A DNA stretch of 64,000 nucleotides from NCEH01 sp040049195 (GTDB lineage Bacteria > Pseudomonadota > Alphaproteobacteria > Rhizobiales > Xanthobacteraceae): NCBI RefSeq assembly GCF_040049195.1, contig NZ_JBDZDL010000002.1. One strand, given 5' to 3'. Below are positions 7,869 to 15,759 of the stretch, piece after piece (the first letter of the stretch is position 1; every line of letters begins with the position of its first letter). The position numbers and the translations under genes were made by a program. Under the pieces are notes generated by a model, which saw nothing but the letters and a program-made list of their open reading frames with translations, made no database searches and was not told the origin of the DNA.

Positions 7869-8426
7869 ATGGCCCGTGAACGGGAACACCGCGGAGATCG
7901 CGAGGATCGTGACAACACGTTCGTGGACAAGTTGGTCCACATCAATCGTGTCGCGAAGGTTGTGAAGGGCGGACGGCGTTTCGGTTTCGCCGCCCTGGTT
8001 ATCGTCGGCGACCAGAAGGGTCGCGTCGGGTTCGGTCATGGCAAGGCGCGTGAAGTGCCGGAAGCCATCCGCAAGGCCACGGAAAGCGCCAAGCGCGCGC
8101 TCATCCGCGTGCCGCTGCGCGAAGGCCGCACCCTGCATCACGACGTGCATGGGCATCACGGTGCGGGCAAGGTCATTCTGCGCGCGGCACCGGCCGGTAC
8201 CGGCATCATCGCCGGCGGCCCCATGCGCGCCGTATTCGAGACGCTCGGCATTCATGATGTCGTCGCCAAGTCGTTCGGGTCTTCCAACCCCTACAACATG
8301 GTGCGCGCCACGTTCGATGCCCTCGTCAACCAAGACAGCCCGCGCTCCGTCGCTTCGCGCCGGGGTATCAAGGTGTCGCAGCTTCAGTCCCGCCGCCGCG
8401 TCGAAGACGCGGAAGCGACGGACTGA
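7869..8426 (+). CDS. rpsE: 30S ribosomal protein S5 (uS5)
   Basis: 185 residues. It carries an N-terminal double-stranded RNA-binding fold (VDKLVHINRVAKVVKGGRRF) and a C-terminal domain with RAAPAGTGIIAGGPMRAVFE. S5 helps decoding fidelity and mRNA unwinding at the entry channel. The N-terminus is rich in Arg/Glu/Asp (REREHRGDRED), as in other alphaproteobacteria. Confidence 0.97.
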   Translation: MAREREHRGDREDRDNTFVDKLVHINRVAKVVKGGRRFGFAALVIVGDQKGRVGFGHGKAREVPEAIRKATESAKRALIRVPLREGRTLHHDVHGHHGAGKVILRAAPAGTGIIAGGPMRAVFETLGIHDVVAKSFGSSNPYNMVRATFDALVNQDSPRSVASRRGIKVSQLQSRRRVEDAEATD

Positions 8427-8453
8427 GCCGGGCTCGCAGAATAGGAGCGCGCC

Positions 8454-8648
8454 ATGGCTAAGGCGTCTGAAGAAAAAACCGTCACCGTCGAGCAGGTCGG
8501 TTCGCCGATCCGCCGTCCGGCTGACCAGGAAGCAACCCTCGTGGGCCTCGGGCTGAACAAGCGTCATCGCCGTTCGACCCTTCAGGACACGCCGGCGGTG
8601 CGGGGGATGATCGCGAAGGTCGCCCATCTCGTCCGCGTCGTCGACTGA
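8454..8648 (+). CDS. rpmD: 50S ribosomal protein L30 (uL30)
   Basis: 64 residues. VTVEQVGSPIRRPADQEATL and LGLNKRHRRSTLQDTPAVRG match L30. It binds 23S rRNA near 5S. It is preceded by AGGAGCGCGCC and followed 11 bases later by rplO. Confidence 0.96.
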   Translation: MAKASEEKTVTVEQVGSPIRRPADQEATLVGLGLNKRHRRSTLQDTPAVRGMIAKVAHLVRVVD

Positions 8649-8659
8649 GGAGAAGCGAG

Positions 8660-9136
8660 ATGAAGCTCGACGAGATCAGGGACAATGTCGGCGCGCGCAA
8701 GAAGCGCATGCGCGTCGGCCGGGGCATCGGCTCCGGCAAGGGCAAGACCGCGGGTCGCGGCGTCAAGGGCCAGAAGGCCCGTACCGGCGTCGCCATCAAG
8801 GGCTTCGAAGGCGGCCAGATGCCATTGCATCGGCGCCTGCCGAAGCGTGGGTTCAACAACATCTTCGCGCTCGACTTCAATGAAGTGTCGCTGGGCCGCA
8901 TCCAGACCGCCATCGACGCGGGTAAGTTGGATGCCGGCACAACCATCGACGCTGCAGCGCTCGTTGCGGCCGGTGTTCTGCGCCGCGTCAAGGATGGCGT
9001 GCGCGTGCTCGGTTCCGGCGAGTTGACGGCGAAGGTGACCCTTGACGTTGCCTATGCCACCAAGTCGGCGGTCGAGGCGATCGAGAAGGCGGGTGGCTCT
9101 GTCACCATGTCAACGGTTTCGGTCGAAGCCGCGTGA
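8660..9136 (+). CDS. rplO: 50S ribosomal protein L15 (uL15)
   Basis: 158 residues, starting MKLDEIRDNVGARKKRMRVGRG, with the glycine/arginine-rich RNA-binding N-terminus and the segment GGQMPLHRRLPKRGF. It is a late-assembly protein. AGGAGAAGCG precedes the ATG. It is separated from secY by an unusually long 292-base spacer. Confidence 0.97.
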   Translation: MKLDEIRDNVGARKKRMRVGRGIGSGKGKTAGRGVKGQKARTGVAIKGFEGGQMPLHRRLPKRGFNNIFALDFNEVSLGRIQTAIDAGKLDAGTTIDAAALVAAGVLRRVKDGVRVLGSGELTAKVTLDVAYATKSAVEAIEKAGGSVTMSTVSVEAA

Positions 9137-9142
9137 TTTTAG

Positions 9143-9181
9143 AGGGCGGCGGCGGAGCGTTTGCTTCACTGCCGCCTTCGT
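9143..9181 (+). other. Stem-loop in the rplO-secY spacer
   Basis: An AGGGCGGC run just after rplO can pair with GCCGCCTT about 25 bases later, followed by CGTTGTGTTTCG. It may be a partial terminator or attenuator. The rest of the 292-base spacer (to 9428) shows no gene; a short open frame upstream of secY has no ribosome site. Confidence 0.35.
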
Positions 9182-9428
9182 TGTGTTTCGTCGAAAGCGT
9201 TTAGTTTTCGATAGTTGGAGGTCCCTCCGGGCATGGGGCCGAAGTTGGAGGCGGTTGTCCGCCTCATCGCGTAGGCCCGGCGCGTCATCTCGCCAATGGT
9301 CTGCCGCGGCGAGTGCGGGTATGACCGATGGAAAGATGCGGTACGTGCCGGCTCTCGCCCTGTCGCCGCGCGCTCCCGCCTCTCATGGATAGGCCGTTCC
9401 CACGCGGATGGCCCAAGCGGAGCAAGGC

Positions 9429-10763
9429 ATGGTCTCGGCGGCGGAACAACTCGCAGCGAACCTGAATTTCGGCGCCCTCGGCAAGGCCGAGGAACTGAAG
9501 AAGCGTATCTGGTTCACCCTCGGCGCCCTTCTGGTGTATCGCCTTGGAACCTATATCCCCCTGCCGGGGATCAATCCCGATGCGCTCTCGCAGGTGTTTC
9601 AAGGCGCGCAGAACGGCATTATCGGCTTGTTCAATATGTTCTCCGGCGGCGCCGTTGAACGCATGGCGATCTTCGCCTTGAACATCATGCCGTATATCTC
9701 CGCCTCGATCATTATTCAGCTTCTGACCACCGTCTCGCCGACGCTGGAAGCGCTGAAGAAGGAAGGTGAGAGCGGTCGCAAGCAGATCAATCAATATACC
9801 CGCTATCTCACGGTCGTTCTGGCGCTGTTCCAGGCCTATGGCATCTCGGTCGGCCTCGAAAGCTCCGGTTCCGTCGTGCAGGATCCCGGCCTGTTCTTCC
9901 GCATCTCCACGGTCATCACCTTGACCGGTGGCACCATGTTCCTGATGTGGCTGGGTGAGCAGATCACCTCGCGCGGCATCGGCAACGGTACGTCTTTGAT
10001 CATCTTTGCGGGCATAGTCGCCGAACTTCCCGGCGCCTTCGTCCGCACCCTGGAACTCGGCCGTCAGGGCGCGATTTCCACCCCCATCATCCTCCTCGTG
10101 CTGGTGATGGTGGTCGGCCTGATCGCCTTCATCGTGTTCATGGAGCGGGCCCAGCGCCGGTTGCTCGTGCAGTATCCCAAGCGCCAGGTGGGCAACCGCC
10201 TGTATGAGGGGCAGTCCTCGCATCTGCCGCTGAAGTTGAACACGTCGGGTGTTATTCCGCCGATTTTCGCTTCTTCTCTGCTGCTGATTCCCACGACGAT
10301 CGCGAGTTTCATGCAGGGTTCGGGACCCGAATGGCTGGGCGTGGTGACCACCCAGCTTGGCCACGGCCGGCCGCTGTATATGATTCTTTATGTCGCGCTT
10401 ATCGTGTTCTTTTGCTTCTTCTACACCGCGATTGTGTTTAATCCGGTGGAAACGGCGGACAATCTGAAGAAGCACGGCGGCTTCATTCCCGGCATCCGCC
10501 CGGGCGAGCGGACCGCCGAATATATCGACTATGTGCTGACGCGAATCACAGTGGTCGGTGCTGCTTACATTGCGGCAGTGTGTCTCTTCCCCGAACTGCT
10601 CATTTCCTACGCGGCCGTTCCGTTCTATTTCGGAGGGACGTCGTTGTTGATCGTGGTTAGCGTCACGATGGACACCGTATCTCAGATACAGGGACACCTC
10701 TTGGCCCACCAGTACGAAGGACTGGTCAAGAAGGCCAAGCTGCGTGGGGGGAGACGGAAATGA
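9429..10763 (+). CDS. secY: Protein translocase subunit SecY
   Basis: 444 residues with ten predicted membrane helices; it is the central channel of the Sec translocon in the inner membrane. Signatures include VYRLGTYIPLPGI (helix 1 and plug region) and the cytoplasmic loop VQYPKRQVGNR. ATG 9429 is preferred over the in-frame ATG 9408 because GGAG and AAGG precede it at good spacing and the protein then begins MVSAAEQLAANLNFG, the usual alphaproteobacterial start. The stop overlaps the adk ATG. Confidence 0.97.
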   Translation: MVSAAEQLAANLNFGALGKAEELKKRIWFTLGALLVYRLGTYIPLPGINPDALSQVFQGAQNGIIGLFNMFSGGAVERMAIFALNIMPYISASIIIQLLTTVSPTLEALKKEGESGRKQINQYTRYLTVVLALFQAYGISVGLESSGSVVQDPGLFFRISTVITLTGGTMFLMWLGEQITSRGIGNGTSLIIFAGIVAELPGAFVRTLELGRQGAISTPIILLVLVMVVGLIAFIVFMERAQRRLLVQYPKRQVGNRLYEGQSSHLPLKLNTSGVIPPIFASSLLLIPTTIASFMQGSGPEWLGVVTTQLGHGRPLYMILYVALIVFFCFFYTAIVFNPVETADNLKKHGGFIPGIRPGERTAEYIDYVLTRITVVGAAYIAAVCLFPELLISYAAVPFYFGGTSLLIVVSVTMDTVSQIQGHLLAHQYEGLVKKAKLRGGRRK

Positions 10764-11344
10764 GGTTGATTCTGCTGGGACCTCCCGGGGCAGGGAAGGG
10801 GACTCAAGCCCAGCGACTGGTGGCCCGTCACGGGATCGTCCAGCTGTCTACCGGCGACATGTTGCGCGCCGCTGTCGCGGCTCAGACGCCGGTGGGGCTG
10901 AAAGCCAAGGCGGTGATGGAAGCCGGCGGGCTGGTGTCGGATGACGTGGTCATCGGCATCATCGCCGAGCGGCTCGAGCATGAGGACGCGCAGAAGGGCT
11001 TCATCCTCGATGGCTTTCCGCGCACGGTCGCACAGGCGGAGGCGCTCGACCACATGCTGGCCGAAAAGGGGCTCAAGCTCGACGCGGTGATCGAGCTGGT
11101 GGTGGACCAGGCGCTCCTGATGGATCGAATCATGCGCCGGGCGGAAGAGACGAAGGCGCGTGGCGAACCGGTGCGGAAAGACGATGATCCGGAAGTGTTC
11201 CGTCATCGCCTGGATGCCTATAACCGCGACACCGCTATCGTTGCGCCTTATTACGCCGCGCGCGGTCAGCTGCAGCAGATTGACGGCATGCGGCCCATCG
11301 ACGAGGTGACCAAGGCCATCTCCGAGGTGCTCGAAACGGTCTGA
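10760..11344 (+). CDS. adk: Adenylate kinase, short-LID form
   Basis: 194 residues. It interconverts ATP + AMP and 2 ADP in the cytosol. The P-loop GPPGAGKGTQ is at residues 7-16, followed by QLSTGDMLRAAV and the DGFPRT segment of the AMP site. The LID is short, without the four-cysteine zinc insert, as in most alphaproteobacteria. The start ATG overlaps the secY stop (ATGA), so it belongs to the spc transcript. Confidence 0.96.
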   Translation: MRLILLGPPGAGKGTQAQRLVARHGIVQLSTGDMLRAAVAAQTPVGLKAKAVMEAGGLVSDDVVIGIIAERLEHEDAQKGFILDGFPRTVAQAEALDHMLAEKGLKLDAVIELVVDQALLMDRIMRRAEETKARGEPVRKDDDPEVFRHRLDAYNRDTAIVAPYYAARGQLQQIDGMRPIDEVTKAISEVLETV

Positions 11345-11541
11345 GGGAAACCGGGAAGGGGCGGCGACTTGACGCCGGCCCCATGAGCGTGTATCAGCGC
11401 TCCCTTCATTCGGCATCCGTGCTGCCCGCGCCGCTTAGGCGACGTGGGACGCGCGGGTTTTGTTTTATCTCCGCATGGGCCGGCCTCCACCGGACGCGGA
11501 GACACTGTCCACACAGGTGGGCAGTCCACATGGAGAGACAC

Positions 11542-11910
11542 GTGGCTCGTATTGCAGGCGTCAACATCCCGACCAACAAGCGCGTCATCATCGCGCTTCA
11601 ATATATTCACGGCATCGGCGCGAAGAAGGCCGAAGAGATCGTGACCAAGGTGAACATCCCGGCCGAGCGCCGCGTGAACCAGCTCACCGACCAGGAAGTG
11701 CTGCAGATCCGCGAGACCATCGACCGCGATTACATCGTGGAAGGCGACCTGCGCCGCGAAGTGTCCATGAACATCAAGCGTCTGATGGACCTCGGCTGCT
11801 ATCGCGGCCTGCGCCACCGTCGCGGCCTGCCGGTGCGCGGCCAGCGCACCCACACCAACGCCCGCACCCGCAAGGGTCCGGCGAAGGCGATCGCCGGTAA
11901 GAAGAAGTGA
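11542..11910 (+). CDS. rpsM: 30S ribosomal protein S13 (uS13)
   Basis: 122 residues. The start is GTG 11542, giving VARIAGVNIPTNKR, the universal S13 N-terminus; an in-frame ATG four codons earlier holds the GGAGAG ribosome site within it and is therefore rejected. S13 lies at the subunit bridge and contacts P-site tRNA. The C-terminus has RGLPVRGQRTHTNARTRKGP. It is the first gene of the alpha operon; neither infA nor rpmJ separates it from adk. Confidence 0.96.
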   Translation: MARIAGVNIPTNKRVIIALQYIHGIGAKKAEEIVTKVNIPAERRVNQLTDQEVLQIRETIDRDYIVEGDLRREVSMNIKRLMDLGCYRGLRHRRGLPVRGQRTHTNARTRKGPAKAIAGKKK

Positions 11911-11930
11911 TCCGCGCCTAGCGCGATCAG

Positions 11931-11960
11931 GGGAGGCCGGTCCGCCGGCCTTCCTTTTTA
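11931..11960 (+). terminator. Strong terminator-like hairpin between rpsM and rpsK
   Basis: GGGAGGCCGG (11931-11940) pairs with CCGGCCTTCC (11945-11954) over ten base pairs, with one G-U, around TCCG, and is followed directly by TTTTTA. A second smaller hairpin (TGATC/GATCA arms, 11908-11929) precedes it. By shape this is an intrinsic terminator located inside an operon that is normally continuous. Confidence 0.75.
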
Positions 11961-12043
11961 TGTTTCGCTGGACCCGCTCCCGTATGGGAGCACCCATCCC
12001 GAGCGCCTGGTGTTACGGGCGCGCCTGAAGGATCAAAGTACAG

Positions 12044-12433
12044 ATGGCCAAGGAAGCTACCCGCGTTAAACGTCGTGAGCGCAAGAACATCGCATCCGGC
12101 GTCGCGCATGTGAACGCATCGTTCAACAACACCATGATCACCATCACGGACGCGCAGGGAAATACCATTTCCTGGTCGTCGGCCGGCGCCATGGGCTTCA
12201 AGGGCTCGCGCAAGTCCACCCCGTACGCCGCGCAGGTGGCCGCCGAGGACGCGGCCCGCAAGGCGGCCGAGCACGGCATGCGCACCCTGGAAGTGGAAGT
12301 CTCCGGTCCCGGCTCGGGACGTGAGTCGGCCCTGCGCGCCCTTCAGGCCGCGGGCTTCATGGTGACGTCGATCCGGGATGTGACCCCGATCCCGCATAAC
12401 GGCTGCCGTCCGCGCAAGCGCCGGCGCGTCTGA
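12044..12433 (+). CDS. rpsK: 30S ribosomal protein S11 (uS11)
   Basis: 129 residues. It contains HVNASFNNTMITITDAQGN and the very conserved C-terminus DVTPIPHNGCRPRKRRRV. S11 lies on the platform near the anti-Shine-Dalgarno region. It follows rpsM after 133 bases that contain a strong terminator-like hairpin, so it may have its own promoter. Confidence 0.97.
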   Translation: MAKEATRVKRRERKNIASGVAHVNASFNNTMITITDAQGNTISWSSAGAMGFKGSRKSTPYAAQVAAEDAARKAAEHGMRTLEVEVSGPGSGRESALRALQAAGFMVTSIRDVTPIPHNGCRPRKRRRV

Positions 12434-12443
12434 GCGTTCCATT

Positions 12444-12468
12444 GGCTCGCCGGCCCGGTCGGCGAGCC
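12444..12468 (+). other. Stem-loop between rpsK and rpoA
   Basis: GGCTCGCCG (12444-12452) pairs perfectly with CGGCGAGCC (12460-12468) around a seven-base loop. Only TTCTGCC follows, so it is not a strong terminator. It could be an attenuator, a stabilising or processing hairpin. Confidence 0.45.
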
Positions 12469-12560
12469 TTCTGCCCGGTTCCTCCCCCCGCATACGGGAC
12501 GGGTCGGCGCCTCGCGGTCAGAGATGGCACCTGAGTGCAGCGGCCCGGTGAGAAGGCAAG

Positions 12561-13586
12561 GTGACGCAAGTGATTCAGAAGAACTGGCAAGAACTGATCA
12601 AGCCCGAGAAGTTGCAGGTCACGGCTGGCCGCGATCCCAAGCGCCTCGCCACCGTCGTGGCCGAGCCGCTGGAGCGTGGCTTCGGCATGACCCTCGGCAA
12701 TTCGCTGCGGCGCATCCTGCTGTCTTCGCTGCAGGGCGCGGCGGTGACCTCGGTGCATATCGACGGCGTGTTGCACGAGTTTTCGTCGATCCCCGGCGTG
12801 CGTGAGGATGTGACGGACATCATCCTCAACATCAAGGACATCGCCATCAAGATGCAGGGCGAAGGCCCCAAGCGTCTGGTTGCGAAAAAGAACGGCCCCG
12901 GCGTGCTGACCGCCGGCGACATCCAGACCGTGGGCGACATTCAGGTTCTCAACCCGAACCTCGTCATCTGCACGCTGGATGACGGTGCCGAGCTGCGGAT
13001 GGAATTCACCATCGACACCGGCAAGGGCTATGTGGCGGCCGACCGCAACCGGCCGGAAGATGCGCCCATCGGGCTCATCCCCATCGACAGCCTGTATTCG
13101 CCGGTCCGCAAGGTCTCCTACAAGGTCGAGAACACCCGCGAGGGCCAGATTCTCGACTATGACAAGCTGACCATGCAGATCGAGACCGACGGGTCCATTT
13201 CTGCGGAAGATGCGCTGGCTTATGCCGCGCGAATCCTGCAGGACCAGCTTGAGATCTTCGTGAACTTCGAAGAGCCCAAGCGCGAGAGCGAATCCACCGC
13301 CATCCAGGAGCTGCCCTTCAATCCGGCGCTGCTGAAGAAGGTGGACGAGCTGGAGCTTTCGGTGCGCTCGGCGAACTGTCTGAAGAACGACAACATCGTC
13401 TATATCGGCGACCTGATCCAGAAGAGCGAGACGGAGATGCTCCGCACGCCGAACTTCGGGCGCAAGTCGCTGAACGAGATCAAGGAAGTCCTGGCTTCCA
13501 TGGGTCTGCATCTCGGCATGGAAGTGCCGGGCTGGCCGCCTGAGAACATCGAAGAGCTGGCAAAGCGCTTCGAAGATCACTACTGA
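12561..13586 (+). CDS. rpoA: RNA polymerase alpha subunit
   Basis: 341 residues. The N-terminal assembly domain (about 1-235) has ERGFGMTLGNSLRRILLSS; the C-terminal domain (about 255-325) has the helix-hairpin-helix segment SVRSANCLKNDNI and GRKSLNEIKEVL that binds UP elements and activators. GTG 12561 after AGAAGG is chosen; GTG 12570 (MIQKNWQELI) is an equally plausible start three codons later. It is preceded by a 127-base spacer with a hairpin. Confidence 0.96.
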   Translation: MTQVIQKNWQELIKPEKLQVTAGRDPKRLATVVAEPLERGFGMTLGNSLRRILLSSLQGAAVTSVHIDGVLHEFSSIPGVREDVTDIILNIKDIAIKMQGEGPKRLVAKKNGPGVLTAGDIQTVGDIQVLNPNLVICTLDDGAELRMEFTIDTGKGYVAADRNRPEDAPIGLIPIDSLYSPVRKVSYKVENTREGQILDYDKLTMQIETDGSISAEDALAYAARILQDQLEIFVNFEEPKRESESTAIQELPFNPALLKKVDELELSVRSANCLKNDNIVYIGDLIQKSETEMLRTPNFGRKSLNEIKEVLASMGLHLGMEVPGWPPENIEELAKRFEDHY

Positions 13587-13661
13587 GCTTTCCATACGCG
13601 GCTCGAGCCGCTCAACCATAAGCCGGCTCGAAACGCCGTCGGATTTTAGGAGTTCGCCGTC

Positions 13662-14078
13662 ATGCGTCACGGCAAGGTACATCGCAAGTTCAACCGCACC
13701 TGGGAACATCGCAAGGCGATGTTCATGAATCTCAGCGCGGCGCTCATCACCCATGAGCAGATCGTCACCACCCTGCCCAAGGCGAAGGACCTTCGCCCGG
13801 TGGTGGAGAAGCTTGTCACGCTCGCCCGTCGTGGCGATCTGCATGCGCGCCGCCAGGCCATTGCCGAGCTGCGCGACGTCGCAGTGGTGAAGAAGCTGTT
13901 CGACGTGATCGCGCCCCGCTACCAGGCGCGCCCGGGTGGCTACACCCGCATCGTCAAGGCCGGCTTCCGCTATGGCGACTCGACGCCGGTTGCGGTGATC
14001 GAGTTCGTCGATCGCGACGTGGACGCCAAGGGCGCTTCCGACCACGCCCGCACGGCGGCTGAGGCTGCTGCGGCCTGA
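13662..14078 (+). CDS. rplQ: 50S ribosomal protein L17 (bL17)
   Basis: 138 residues. MRHGKVHRKFNRTWEHRKAM and LVTLARRGDLHARRQA are diagnostic of bL17; the Ala-rich C-terminal tail is usual in alphaproteobacteria. TTTTAGGAG precedes the ATG. It is the last gene of the ribosomal cluster, followed by a clear terminator. Confidence 0.97.
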   Translation: MRHGKVHRKFNRTWEHRKAMFMNLSAALITHEQIVTTLPKAKDLRPVVEKLVTLARRGDLHARRQAIAELRDVAVVKKLFDVIAPRYQARPGGYTRIVKAGFRYGDSTPVAVIEFVDRDVDAKGASDHARTAAEAAAA

Positions 14079-14111
14079 GGCTGGATCTCGTTCAGTTTTC
14101 GAGCGTTTTGG

Positions 14112-14145
14112 AGGGGCGGCCGCAAGGTCGCCCTTCTTTCGTTTC
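14112..14145 (+). terminator. Intrinsic terminator at the end of the ribosomal cluster
   Basis: AGGGGCGGCC (14112-14121) pairs with GGTCGCCCTT (14126-14135) around a GCAA tetraloop, followed by CTTTCGTTTC. It lies 33 bases after the rplQ stop, the expected end of the alpha operon. Confidence 0.75.
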
Positions 14146-14206
14146 AGGCAGGCTCTATATGTTGCGTGCGACGCCGCTTGGCGTCGGCGCGGACCTAAGG
14201 TGGCTC

Positions 14207-15733
14207 ATGGCATCTGGCATTTCCCGCTTCCTTCGCTTCGATCGCTTATTGCCGACTTTGCCCGCCCGGCCCAAGCGGACCGGTGCTCCGCTCGCCTGCG
14301 CGGCGGGCATGATCGGGCTGCTGGCGATCGCGATGACAGGGGAAGCGCTGGCCCAGACAGCGCCGGCCACCGCTCCGGCCCCGCAGGCACAGGTGCCGGC
14401 ATCGCGAAGCGAAATCACCCTGAGCTTTGCTCCGGTGGTGGCGCGCACGGCGCCGGCGGTTGTGAACGTCTACGCGCTGAAGAGCGCGCCGCGCTCCAAT
14501 CCGTTCTTTGACGATCCCTTCTTCCGGCGTTTTTTTGGCGGCGGGCAGGGCGGTGATGCGCCCGGCCTCGGCGGGCCCGAGCGGATGCAGCGCTCGCTGG
14601 GGTCGGGGGTCATCGTCGATCCGAGCGGCCTTGTGGTCACCAACCACCATGTGATCCAGGGGGCGGACCAGATCCGCATCGCGCTGAACGACAAGCGCGA
14701 GTTCGACGCCGAGCTGATGCTCAGCGATCCGCGCACGGATCTCGCCGTGTTGCGCATCAAGGGCGATCAGAAGACCTATGCGAGCCTGGAGCTGGGCAAT
14801 TCGGATGATCTCGCCGTCGGCGATCTGGTGCTGGCGATCGGCGATCCCTTCGGCGTCGGCCAGACGGTGACGCAGGGCATCGTTTCGGCGCTCGCCCGCA
14901 CGCAGGTCGGCGTATCGGATTATCAATTCTTCATCCAGACCGACGCGGCGATCAATCCCGGCAATTCGGGTGGCGCGCTCGTCGACATGGCGGGGCGGCT
15001 CATCGGCATCAATACGGCGATCTATTCCCGCTCCGGCGGATCCCACGGCATCGGCTTCGCCATTCCCACCAACATGGTGCGCGTGGTGCTTGAATCGGCG
15101 AAGGCCGGATCCGCCACGGTGCGCCGGCCCTGGCTCGGCGCCAAGCTCCAGCGGGTGACGCCCGAGATCGCCGAAGGGCTCGGAATTGCCCGCCCGACCG
15201 GCGTGCTGGTGCAAGGTGTGCTCGCCGACAGTCCCGCAGCGAAGGCGGGCATCAAAACCGGCGATTTGATCGTCGCTGTGGAAGGGCTGGGCGTCGATGA
15301 TCCCGAGTCGCTCGGTTATCGTTTCGCCACCCGGCCCATGGGCGGCACGGTCACGTTCACGATTAGCCGGCAGGGACGCGAGACTCAGGTCAAGGTCGCG
15401 CTGGAGCCCGCGCCGGAAAGCGTCCCGCGTCAGGAGATCGTGCTGCGTGGTCGCTCGCCCTTCGCCGGCGCGCGGGTGGTGAATGTGTCCCCCGCCGTCG
15501 CCGAGGAAATGCGGGTGGATGTGGACGATACGGGCGTCGTGGTGGCCGATGTGGCGGAGAATTCTCCCGCCGCCGCCGCCGGCTTCCGCGCCGGGGATGT
15601 CATTCTCGCGGTCAATGGCACCAGGATCGCCCGCACGGCGGATCTGGAACAGGCCACGCGCGCGCCCATGCGGGCGTGGCAGGTGAGCGTGGCGCGCAGT
15701 GGGCGCGTCATCAATGCCGTGATCGGCGGCTGA
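14207..15733 (+). CDS. Do-family (HtrA/DegP-like) periplasmic serine protease
   Basis: 508 residues from ATG 14207, chosen for the CTAAGG ribosome site; an in-frame ATG at 14159 is an alternative. A signal-anchor-like hydrophobic stretch (about 35-55) ends in ALAQ. The trypsin-like domain carries the triad: His148 (TNHHV), Asp178 (RTDLAV) and Ser254 (GNSGGA). Two PDZ domains follow (about 300-380 and 410-500). Such proteins degrade or chaperone misfolded envelope proteins. It stands alone behind the ribosomal terminator and 26 bases before rarA, which may share its transcript. DegP versus DegQ cannot be decided here. Confidence 0.92.
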   Translation: MASGISRFLRFDRLLPTLPARPKRTGAPLACAAGMIGLLAIAMTGEALAQTAPATAPAPQAQVPASRSEITLSFAPVVARTAPAVVNVYALKSAPRSNPFFDDPFFRRFFGGGQGGDAPGLGGPERMQRSLGSGVIVDPSGLVVTNHHVIQGADQIRIALNDKREFDAELMLSDPRTDLAVLRIKGDQKTYASLELGNSDDLAVGDLVLAIGDPFGVGQTVTQGIVSALARTQVGVSDYQFFIQTDAAINPGNSGGALVDMAGRLIGINTAIYSRSGGSHGIGFAIPTNMVRVVLESAKAGSATVRRPWLGAKLQRVTPEIAEGLGIARPTGVLVQGVLADSPAAKAGIKTGDLIVAVEGLGVDDPESLGYRFATRPMGGTVTFTISRQGRETQVKVALEPAPESVPRQEIVLRGRSPFAGARVVNVSPAVAEEMRVDVDDTGVVVADVAENSPAAAAGFRAGDVILAVNGTRIARTADLEQATRAPMRAWQVSVARSGRVINAVIGG

Positions 15734-15759
15734 AGCGGGAACGGGTCTGAGGGCGGTTC

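Noticed and set aside
6795..8627. A 610-codon open frame on the minus strand across rpsH to rpmD
   Set aside because: It is antisense to eight well-recognised ribosomal proteins; the GC-rich third positions suppress stops. The translation has no recognisable domain.
11345..11541. A missing infA or rpmJ between adk and rpsM
   Set aside because: No frame matches either protein. Their absence at this position is normal in alphaproteobacteria, so this is not a deletion.
12357..14045. A 562-codon minus-strand open frame over rpsK, rpoA and rplQ
   Set aside because: Same shadow effect over conserved genes; no ribosome site and no protein features.
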